Position numbers and translations under genes: made by a program. From contig CAJNDS010002634.1 of assembly GCA_905221605.1 (NCBI GenBank), forward strand, positions 252,501 to 316,500: a stretch of 64,000 nt of DNA, given 5' to 3'. Shown one piece after another: positions 47,759-56,849 of the stretch. Every line of letters starts with the position of its first letter. Within the stretch, counting starts at the first letter, position 1. Under the pieces are notes generated by a model that did no database searches, was not told the origin of the DNA, and saw only the letters and a program-made list of their open reading frames with translations. The stretch is from Symbiodinium natans (taxonomy: Eukaryota; Sar; Dinophyceae; Suessiales; Symbiodiniaceae).

Positions 47759-48199
47759 GAAGGGTTCAGGGTTTGGTTTAGGGTTTAGGGTTTAGGGTTT
47801 AGGGCTTAGGGTTCAGGGTTCAGGGTTCAGGGTTTAGGGTTTAGGGCGAAGCATGGCGTAGGCCTCCCGAAGCCCTCCATTTTGGCTCAAGACCTTGTTT
47901 TCAAGTCTGGGATGACCCAGGCGGGCAAAGATAGATGACCCCCCGGGTCTGCCAGGCCACCGCCCACATGCTTTTTGGGTCTACTTTGTTGGAAGGCTTT
48001 CCCCCCTTACCAGCCTTGCCATGCAGGGTTCCATTTGACTCCACTAAACTAGGAAGAGTAGCACTGAGTAGTACCTTTTTTTCTTTAACTTCCTGGGCTA
48101 CTCTGAAGCGCCTATTTTAAAAGTACAGCCTTGCCAGTGGCATTGGTCGAAATGCTTCTCGGGCCATGGCCTGGCGAGAAGTCCTGAGCGCTCAGGTAG
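47699..48199. other. Spacer between the TPR-like gene and the WDR74-like gene
   Basis: Poly-C (47730-47748), TTTAGGG/TTCAGGG array (47768-47846), the leader relic at 47877, then the probable 5' UTR. Confidence 0.5.
47877..47891 (+). other. Spliced-leader relic (dinoflagellate SL 3' part)
   Basis: CCATTTTGGCTCAAG matches the last 15 nt of the 22-nt dinoflagellate spliced leader exactly. The known leader has an internal AG just before CCATTTT, so retroposed trans-spliced mRNAs keep exactly this 15-nt piece. It lies about 310 bp upstream of the WDR74-like start codon, same strand. Confidence 0.65.
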
Positions 48200-50461
48200 A
48201 TGAAGTTCCTGACTGGAGATGACACAGGCTTGCTCAAGCTTGTCCGCGTGGAAGGGAAGAAGATTGAGCGCCTGGGTGAGCGTCGCAAAGGAGATGCCAT
48301 CCATCGGATTTGCGGCTTACTGTTGGTTAGTAAATGGGGGGATATGGGGTGCCCTATAGAATCCTTAAAGGGTTTTCTTTCTTTTGGGGGGAGATAATCC
48401 CTCCAAGGCGATATATATATATATATATATATATCGAGGGGATGTAGGGTACCCTATATAGTCCCTTAAAGGGTTTTCTGTTGGGGGGATAATCCCTTAA
48501 AGGGTATATACAGGGGATGTAGGGTACTCTAAGGGGAACAGCAGTAAGGCTGGGCCGGACCCGCGGAAAATCCCGAGGCCGCCGTGGCCATCGCCTACGC
48601 CTCAGGGGCGCTGGAGCTGCGGAGCCTGCAAGGCCACTAGGTGGGCCCTTTTGGGAGATGTCCTTCTTGGGTTCAAACCCTAAACCCTAAACCCTAAACC
48701 CTAAACCCTAAACCCTAAACCCCAAACCCTAAACCCTAAACCCCAAACCCTAAACCCTAAACCCTACAACATTTTCCGAGGGTTCTGTTAAGGGCCATCT
48801 CAGGCCAGCTCCTGAGCAGCGCCACCGGCAGCGAAGGGGTGAAGTGCCTGCAGGCCTGCTCGGCAGGGGTTCCTTGGGGATGCGTGGAAATTCATTTTTA
48901 GGGTTTAGGGTTTAGGGTTTAGGGATACTTGGAGATAATTCTTACTTTTTGGGTACTGCAATTCCTAAGAAACAGCTTAATAAACACATCTTTGCTTTTT
49001 GGGTGCTGTAATGCCTAAGAAACAGCTGAAGTTATAAGTTTTGCGCTAGGGTTCCTTAAGTTCAGTGTAGGTTCTGGCCATCTCCTCGGACGGTACCGCG
49101 AACATCGTCCCGCAGTGGGGGAAGGCCGAGGCCTTCAACGCCGCAGACTTCGTGGGAGGCGCAGAAGCCGAAGTCCAGAAGTTTCTTACTCGGCCAATTT
49201 AGGGCTTTTGTAACGCTAAACAAAACCCACTTAGGGTTTTTAGGGTTTTTGAACGTGAAAACACCCGAAAGTTGAACTTGAAACTTTTGGGCTTCCTTGT
49301 TTCGTAGGAATAACAAAGTTTAAGCCTTTTTTTCCCCTTGGCTATTGGAGAAGTAAGGTTTCCACTGCAGGGGCCGATCGCCAGCGCCTCCGTCGATCCA
49401 GTGAGACCATCTCGATTTGCTTTCGGCGGCCTCGAAAATGATGTCAAGATCTTCGACCTGGAGCACAAGGAGGTCACGTGGACCGCACGAAACGTGCGTG
49501 AGGATTCCCTGTGCCTGCGCGTTCCGGTCAAGGTCAGCACGTTGGGATGGGCCACCACGATGCATCCCGCCCGCTCCTTGATCACGTGTGGAACCTCTGA
49601 CGGTAAGATTCGCGTCTACGACGCGAACACTCAGAGGCGGCCCCTCTTCGAGCTCCGAGTGGGCTACAAGGTGGGGGCAGGCGCCGGTGGCTGGACCGGG
49701 GTGGAAGACGACGCCAAGAGGCCACTGCTTTGCAGCCGAGTTGCAGCTGTCCGTGGTGACGGCTGGGGCCTCTTTGTTGGAGACACCTTGGGCGTTCTTC
49801 GTGAGTACGACCTGCGGAACCTCCCCAAGAGCCCAGCTGCTTCGATCCCCCCGGGCCGCAAGGCCCACCTGAACCTGGCCATCAAGGAGCTCCCCTTCAA
49901 ACGTGGCTACTTGCCAGCCCAGAGTTTATACCCTTTTATCGCCTTTTTCCCTTTTTTAAAGTTCAAGGTTCCCTTAGAAAGTAACCCAACAAAGGGTGCC
50001 GTTATTATGAGATGGTCCTGGGCTGCTGAGGCTACAGGGGCATCATGGGTGCCATCCGGGACATCGATGTTCATTGCAGTGGAAAGGCCTTGGCTGCTGT
50101 CGGTTTGGGGCGCTTTGCCTACGTTTTCCCAACAGTTGGTCGTGAGATGATCTGCAAGGTGTATCTCAAGCAGAAGCTGAACTGTGTCCTTATGTCGCGA
50201 GAAGAGATGGAGAAGCCCAAGAAGGACAAGGACCAGGAGGAGGGTGAGGAGGAAGAGGAGCTGGAGGAAGATGACGAGGTGGACGCAGGCGAAGCCCAGG
50301 TCCCAGCCCAGACTGCTGCCGACGAAGTCGAGGAAGGATTCTCCGATGATGGCGAGGCTGAGGAGGCAGCAGAAGAGAATGACGCGGGAAAGTCTGCAAA
50401 AAAGAGAAAGAAGCCTGTGCCATCATCGAAGGCGAGGGCAAGGAGACGCAGAAGATCGTGA
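48200..50461 (+). CDS. WDR74: WDR74/NSA1 homologue, ribosome biogenesis WD-repeat protein
   Basis: Predicted nucleolar propeller protein; WDR74/Nsa1 acts in maturation of the large ribosomal subunit (family knowledge). Start ATG at 48200 (MKFLTGDDTGLLKLVRVEGK) directly follows an in-frame stop and an AG, suiting leader trans-splicing. Exons: 48200-~48310 (GERRKGDAIHRIC); 48578-48632 (AAVAIAYASGALELRSLQ); 48804-48853; 49071-~49172 (VLAISSDGTANIV); 49371-49902 (FAFGGLENDVKIFDLE, DSLCLRVPVKV, SDGKIRVYDANTQRRPLFEL, FVGDTLGVLREYDLR); 50031-50461 (GIMGAIRDIDVHCSGKALA, GLGRFAYVF, KVYLKQKLNCVLM). The C-terminus is Glu/Asp-rich then Lys/Arg-rich (KKRKKP, RARRRRRS), a typical NSA1-like nuclear tail. 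A 24-residue insert at ~49672-49731 (VGAGAGGWTGVEDDA region) may be a short unspliced intron. Intron 1 holds a MITE-like element and a TA tract. Confidence 0.88.
48318..48540. mobile_element. Family D-related element in WDR74 intron 1
   Basis: TACTGTTGGTTAGTAAATGG matches the left end of 57720-57822; GGGTACCCTATA...CCTTAAAGGGTTTTC blocks are repeated twice around a (TA)11 tract. Confidence 0.5.
48676..48770 (-). repeat. CCCTAAA array in WDR74 intron 2
   Basis: About 13 units filling most of the 171-nt intron 48633-48803. Confidence 0.95.
48935..49030 (+). repeat. Direct repeat pair in WDR74 intron 3
   Basis: CTTTTTGGGTACTGCAATTC CTAAGAAACAGCT at 48943 and again, one or two changes, at 48991. 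A related piece (TTTTTTGGGTACGATAGTTC) is at 14267. Confidence 0.75.
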
Positions 50462-50875
50462 ATAAGCCGTGCTGGTCATCTTGAGGGCAAAGGCTGCCCT
50501 GGATACCATCGAAGTCCTGGACGATGATGGTCTGGATGGGTGGGATGCCAATCCTGAGAAGTAGTGGGGATGAGTTCCTGTCTGCCAGTTCGAGTGACCC
50601 GGATCCTTGCGTGCGCATGCGCCTGTTGCGCGAGTCGACGCCCTAAACCCTAGACCCTGAACTCTGAACCCCAAACCCAGCCTATAAACCCGCCGAGGGG
50701 TTCCGCGCAGGGTTTCAGGTTCCCTGAGTTTTCCCTGGCAGCCCGAAGTGCACCCTCTTCCTTCAACCTGCCAACTTTCATGAGTAGGGTTAGGGTTTTA
50801 GGGTTTGGGGTTTTAGGGTTTTGGGGTTTTAGTGTTTTAGGGTTTTAGGGTTTTAGGGTTTCAAGATAGCTTCAG
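50462..50875. other. Spacer after the WDR74-like gene
   Basis: A few CCCTAAA units (50640-50680) and TTTTAGGG octamer variants (50790-50860) that run up to the next start codon. Confidence 0.5.
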
Positions 50876-53800
50876 ATGGCGTGGGTCGGCAGATGCCTCA
50901 GCCTAGCCGTCAATTTTGCTGTGGTCGAGTGGCACCATAGAGATTTCGGGAGATGGGGTGCCATCGGGCAAGCTGAGAAGCTCATCCTTGCACTTCCCAG
51001 CCTAATACGAAACCATAAGCCCGAAGTTTTGCCATGGAGTCCCTTGGACACCGAGGTTGGGGAGCTGTTCCTCGCAAAAGACGATGTTGACGAAGCCAAG
51101 AATGTTGCCCGGGAGTCCCGCGACATCTTCCAGGACCATCGGGTTCAAGCCCTAAACCCTAAACCCTAGACCCTAAAACCCTAAAATCCTAAACCCAAAA
51201 ACCCTAAAACCCTAAAACCCTAAAACCCCAAAAACCCTAAAACCCTACACCCCTGAACCCCTAAACCCCTAAACCCTAAACCAAGACCATTCGGGGGAAA
51301 GAGGGTGTAGAGCGTTGTCGCTTCTTTTTGCAGGAGGCCAGCCATGTCAAGGACGCAATATAGAGGGCTCGGAATAATTACTAATAGCTTTCCCTGAGGA
51401 TTTAGGGTTTAGGGTTTTGGGGTTTAGGGTTTAGGGTTTAGGTCAGAGGTCCGTGTTAAAAAAAAGGGTTTAGGTTATACTATAATAGCCCCCAAAACCT
51501 ATTCTAATTATTGAGGCCCCCCATATTGGGCTTGGCTTGCAAAGGCCTGCTGCTTGCTTTAGCACTTTGCTTAGGCTCCGGGCTACATCGCATGGGCATC
51601 GGCAAAGATGGACATCTAAGACCCCCAGTGGCACCATGCTCTTGGAATTCAGGATCCAGGGGCCCTACGAGCCTAGTTTAGGGTTTAGGGTTGAGGGTTT
51701 AGGGTTTAGGGTTGGAGCAAACAAAAGGTTCTACATCAGTCCCATCAATCGTCCTCGGTTGGCTGATCCCTGCAGGCTGCAGCTACTGACTTCACTTGCA
51801 ACCTGCCTGCCCCGAATGCTGGAGCCGTCTCCCCCAAAGCACCCGAAAACCCTGAAGCCAAAACCTGCAAACCCTAACCCCAAACTCTTAACCCTTAAGC
51901 CCGAAACCCCCAACCTAGCTCCTATTAGCTTCCATGCCCTCTCGCCGAAGCAGGATCTTGAGGATGCTGCTGGAGAGGCCCTGCAGGGAACCTGCCGTAC
52001 TGTGTTTTGGCAAGGCGTTCTGCTTTTTGAGGTTTAGGATGTAGGGTTTAGGGTTTAGGGTTCAGATAGGCAGTGATTCTGAGCTTGGAGTGTTGATCCT
52101 TATATCCGTGGGCTTCCATGTGCCATGCTAGGCGCGCTCACTGAACGTCATCTTGAGCGCCAACATGCCCCTTGCAAGCACCTGGAGGGCAAGACTCTGT
52201 GCTCCGTTGGTTGGTGGCAAGGCTCACAGAATTTGATAGAAGTAGAGTCGCAGCAAACGCCAACGACACTGACAAAGGAGGTCTTTTTTTTAAGGATTTT
52301 TTTTTTGGATTTTTTTTGTTTTTTGTCCTTGCTACTGGTACTGGTACTACGACTACGACGACGACTACTACTACTACCACTACTACTACCCTAAACCCTA
52401 AACCCTAAACCCTAAACCCTAAACCCTAAACCCTAAACCCTAAAACAAAAAGAGTCCCCAAAAAAAACAAAAAAAGACCTAATTTAATTCTCCGGCCAAA
52501 CTGACAAATGCCAACGCCAGTCAACTCCTTCAGAAGTTGACAGCAGTCTGACATGGCGGATCATGGCGGCATGCTGTAATCAGGTTGTCCTTCCCTTGCT
52601 CATGTGCGTAGCAAGGGTCGTGCAGAAACTCGCTGCCGAGCATTCGCGTTGCAAGTTTCGCGTGCCCGTCGGGCTCCAAATTGAGGCGCACTAGGATATG
52701 ACCGTGGCCCACGGCAAAGCACACAACCTCACATGTCCAGTGCAGCAAAGCACAGCAGCCTCTCATGTCTAAGGCTGCATGAAGAGGACTTTGTTGATGC
52801 TCTTTTCGCTGCGAAGGATGTGCTTTGGCTGCTGCCGGTCGGCACATGGAAAGGGTCCTCTTGAGGGTGCCGCAAAATTGAAAGGGCTTCTCAGAAAGAG
52901 GGAATACTAAGCCCGAAGACATAAGCCCTAAGCCCCAAACCCTAAACTTGGCCCTCAACCTTGCCCTGGTTTAGGAAACTACCCACGTGTTTAAGGACCA
53001 AAGAAGGGGGGTTTGACAAGCGTCCAGGGTCTACTGCTGCTATTTCACGCGACGGCTCGCAGCCCCCTGCATCCAGCCATCAGGCGGTTTTCCAAAATGA
53101 GGGTATCTGTGGAAGGAAAAAGCGGGGGTGGGTCTTATTTTGTAACAGGGATGAGGCCACATTTGGTAAAGCGGTACCATGTTTGGCAGGCCTTGATCCC
53201 GAAAGCCTGAACCCTCAACCATCAGGGGTGCCCACCCTGGAGCCCTAAAACCCCAAACGCCGTCGCGAGAGGTTCCGGGGGAACGAGATCGAACCCGAGC
53301 AGGAGGACAAGAAGGCCCTTGCGTGTCGGGTTGAGGTGTGAGATAGTTTGAGGATTTCGGATTCAGGGCTGTTGGTGGTGTAGGGTTTGGCATGTGCCGG
53401 CCCCCGCCGTGAGTGCTTCTCAGCTAGAAATCGCGGCCTCGGGACCCAAATCTTGGGTAAATCCGAACAGATGCCGCCAAGAGCCTGCCGCATTTCCCGA
53501 AAAAGCGCCACCATCCCAGGCCATCGCGGATGGCCTGCATGGCCAAGCTAAGGCCGGGTTAAACCTAAACGCCCCTGCACCCGAAATGTACACTCTCAGC
53601 TCGAGACCCCAACAAAGCCTGGCGCCTTGCGCGAGGGCGTGCCTCCCTATCGGCAATATGATATGTGTTGTTCAGAGTTATTGGTATGCAGTGCGCATGG
53701 CGAAGGCGGGTTAACAGCACCTCAACCCGAACCTGGCATCTCTTTTCTGGGGTGATGCGCCATGACTAAAACCCCACTAGCCAAAAGAAGGGTGCCTTTT

Positions 53801-56392
53801 CTTTTTCTCCTGATTAAGGTGGTGCCATGGAAGTGCACATCATTACCAAGCCCTAGCTGCCGCTCCGGGCACCTCTATTCATCTATATTCCCAAGTGCCA
53901 TAACGCTCAGACCCCAAGTGCCCGATCGGAGTTTAGCAAGAGGGTCCGGGGTGTCGCAGTGAGCCCTGAGCAAAAGGGTTCTTGAAACTTAGAAGAGAGC
54001 CGTGCGCTCGAGATCAAGGAATAGGGGGGGGCTATTATACCCTATAACCCCTTAAAAAGGCCCTTTATCGGGTTGATTATGGGGATTATGGGGCCTAATC
54101 GCCCATCCTGGTGACTCCATGTGGCTTTGTGCGAGGTGCACCTGTCAGTTGGTGAGCTCAAGGTCCGGCCGTGCGTGTGATGTGCGAGGGCGAGTGGGGC
54201 TCCGAATTCAGAGGGTCCCCTGCAGAGATGCCTTTGCAACAGCAATGGTTAAAAACTCTTCAAGAGCCTCATGCCAGTCTCCCTGCGAAGTGTACGCGGG
54301 TGGCAACACATCCAAGTCCCCCAAACTGCCCTAAACCATCCCAAGCCTGAAAAGTGCGGCGAGGAGGCGCAAGCGGCCGCCAAGGAGGCGATCCAGTACT
54401 ACGAGCAGGCCGTTTTTCAAGTGGGGACCGCGGCTCTGGGTCACATATGGTGTCAAAGAGGGCTTTGGGAAAGGAAGTTCCAGGGGGGTCGGAGCCCCAC
54501 ACTGGCTGAACCCTATCCCCTAAGACCTGAGGTTTTTGAGGTGGGGCACGGGAGCTTCAACCAAGGTAACAATCGCACCCTAAACCCCGAAAACCCCAAA
54601 CCCCAAGCCCCTAAAACCCTTTAGCCGAAGCCAGACTCGCGAATCTTTCAGAGAACTGTTTTTCGGTAGTGGGTGTTGGCTCCAGGCGAAGCTCACCCCG
54701 AAGGACGGCCAAGGGCTTCTTTTAGGGGCTGAGAAGTGGAGGGCTGAGGGGTTGGCGGTTTGGGGCTCGATTGAGGGCTTCGGAAGATGTTTAGGGTTGA
54801 GGGGTTTAGGGTTGAAGAGGCGTGGGAGGAGTTCATGTTTAGAGATCTGGTGACTGTGTTGACGCTTCAGGGGTCGTCCTGAAAAGAGCTTGCCCATCCA
54901 CCCCGCCCCACCCCCCCCCCCCCCCCCGGCAAGTCCTACAACCCCGAGGTCCCACACAGCCCGCCCTGAAGGCCTAAGCCCTTCTAAACCCTAAAGCCTA
55001 AAGCCTAAAGCCTAAAGCCTAAAGCCTAAAGCCTAAAGCCTCAAGCCTCAAGCCTCAAGCCTAAAGCCTAAAGCCTAAACCCTAAACCCTAAACCCTAAA
55101 CCCTAAACCCTTCCCCCCCCTTTCTTAAAACACAAAAGAGTCAAGAAGGAGGCAGCCTATGGCCTGGGTGGGGCTCTGCAGACCTTGGCCCATGCCCTGT
55201 GCCTGGAGGGCGAGCCCGACCTGGGCCGGCCCCTGGCTTGGGTTTGTTTTGTTTTTTTTTTTTTTAGGGGGGGGGGGGGGTTTGGGGTTTTGGGTTTTTG
55301 GGGTTTTGCGGTTTTGCGGGTTTGGGGTTTGGCGGTTTTGGGGGGTTTGGGGGTTTTGGGGGGTTTTTGGAATTTTGGGGGCTTGGGGTCTTGGGTTTAG
55401 GCGGTTTAGGGTTTCGGGTTCAGGTTCTAGGGTTTTGGGCTTCTCCCACTCGTCCCAGGCCCAGGTGCAAAAGGGGACAGCAGGGTTTAGACAGGGAATC
55501 TCTTATGCAGCGGAGGACTTCGAAACCCTTCGAGGGGTTGCTTCGCAACCCCCAAGAAGAAGAGGCCCAGAGTGCGTCGCATGCCCAGGCCCCACAACGA
55601 GCGGGCAGCAGAGCTCTTCGCCACGGCCCAGGACGGCATGCTACAGTGCAGGGTCTAGGGTCAGGGCGCTTCGGCTTTTGTTAGGGCGATTTCTTGAGGG
55701 GTTTTCGCCTGGTTCAGGATTCAAGTTCCACCTGTTTCCTCGTGAGCCAGAAACGTGGGGGCTATGGCCTTGGTTGGCACTCCCGTTGCGCATCATGGTT
55801 GAATCCACTACTGGGAACATTTGCCCTTAGATTTTGGGGGTATGCAGGGGTTGACGATAATAAGGGACCCTAATATATAAACCCCCCAATAGCAGGATCG
55901 CCTTATAATGCCCCAAAACGACAGCCCCAATTTCGGAACCCCCCCTATCCCCTCCCAGCTCAGATGGAAACAAAGGGACCGGAAGCACCAACCATGTGTC
56001 AGGCAAGGATTACGTCGCGATTGGGGATGAGAAGTCTGCAGTTTGGGGTTTCAGGTGTGACTAGGGTTTTTTGCTCATACGTTAAAGCAGACCAGCACCA
56101 AGACTCCCTGCATCGCGCAGAAGCCCTCCTATGGATTTAGGGTCAAAAGGACGCCCATGTGTCGGTTTGCTGGCATTCAACCAGTCCAGGTGACCAAATA
56201 GAAGAACCCCAAACCCCAAACCCCAAACCCCAAACCCCAAACCCCAAACCCCAAACCCCAAACCCTAAACCCTAAACCCTAAACCCTAAACCCAAATTTT
56301 GTTGTCTCTTTCTCGCGAGTGAATGGGAGGATGCGCCGGGAGAGGCCATGGCCCGGGCGGTCATGGGCTATCAGGACTCGTTTGAGAATTGA
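50876..56392 (+). CDS. TPR-like repeat protein
   Basis: The first exon 50876-51142 opens with an ATG placed directly after TTCAG, a plausible trans-splice acceptor, and ends LFLAKDDVDEAKNVARESRD then IFQDHR before a GT donor. Later pieces: 51334-51354 (EASHVKD, GC donor); possibly ~51955-51990 (DLEDAAGEALQ); 53272-53314 (FRGNEIEPEQEDKK); 54355-54408 (CGEEAQAAAKEAIQYYEQ, GC donor); 55149-~55241 (EAAYGLGGALQTLAHALCLE); 55589-55631 (PHNERAAELFATAQ, GA donor); 56330-56392 (DAPGEAMARAVMGYQDSFEN, stop TGA). The last two join in frame. Helix pairs such as DEAKNVARESRDIF and EEAQAAAKEAIQYYEQA look like tetratricopeptide repeats. Whether one gene or two spans 5.5 kb is not settled; exons between 51354 and 53272 are not resolved. 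Confidence 0.5.
51366..51528. mobile_element. Family E MITE-like copy with an internal TTTAGGG array
   Basis: CTCGGAATAATTACTAATAG at left and CTATTCTAATTATTGAGGCC at right; 51397-51475 is mostly TTTAGGG, absent from 58398-58512. Confidence 0.6.
52389..52445 (-). repeat. CCCTAAA array preceded by CTACTA repeats
   Basis: Eight heptamers directly after a (CTA/ACG)n tract at 52338-52388. Confidence 0.95.
52530..52958 (-). CDS. Unrecognised minus-strand open frame
   Basis: 142 codons, Cys/His-rich in the second half (GHILVRLNLEPDG, FLHDPCYAHEQG). It lies within the unresolved part of the TPR-like gene on the other strand. No family recognised; listed because its length exceeds most shadow frames. 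Confidence 0.12.
   Translation of the reverse strand: MRAKFRVWGLGLMSSGLVFPLSEKPFQFCGTLKRTLSMCRPAAAKAHPSQRKEHQQSPLHAALDMRGCCALLHWTCEVVCFAVGHGHILVRLNLEPDGHAKLATRMLGSEFLHDPCYAHEQGKDNLITACRHDPPCQTAVNF
54980..55108 (-). repeat. Variant array: AAAGCCT then CCCTAAA
   Basis: About 13 copies of the heptamer CTAAAGC/CTCAAGC, then four normal CCCTAAA units, just before exon 55149. Confidence 0.95.
56206..56294 (-). repeat. Variant array: CCCCAAA then CCCTAAA
   Basis: Eight or nine CCCCAAA heptamers turning into four CCCTAAA units, upstream of the last exon of the TPR-like gene. Confidence 0.95.
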
Positions 56393-56849
56393 TGGGATGC
56401 TGGGGCCTTCTGAGGCTTCAAGGGTTTAGGGTTTAGGGTTAGGGTTTAGGGTTTATGGTTTAGGGCTTAGACAGCCAGCCCAGATCAGTTTCTGCGAGTA
56501 CCGGTGCGCTGGCAGGGGTTTCAGGGAAGACTTCGGATTCAAGTCGTCCCTCCGAAGCCATGTCACCTGAGGCACTTGGGCAGTCAAAGTGGCGTGGATA
56601 TCTGCAAAGGGTCGGGCTCGCACCCTAAGGCACCTCTTTCCTCGGAAGCCCACCTTGTGATGTTGCGGGCATCTGGATCCTCTTATAGGTGCAGCACCGA
56701 TGACAAAATGAACAAGACACTATCATTTGCTTAGGAACCCCAACAGAAAAAAGAACAGCCCCTTTCTTAGTAGGACACCTCATGTTGGATCCATGAGCCC
56801 TTTTTGAACCCTAAACATCTGCCCCACCCCCCCCCCCCCCCCCCCCGAG

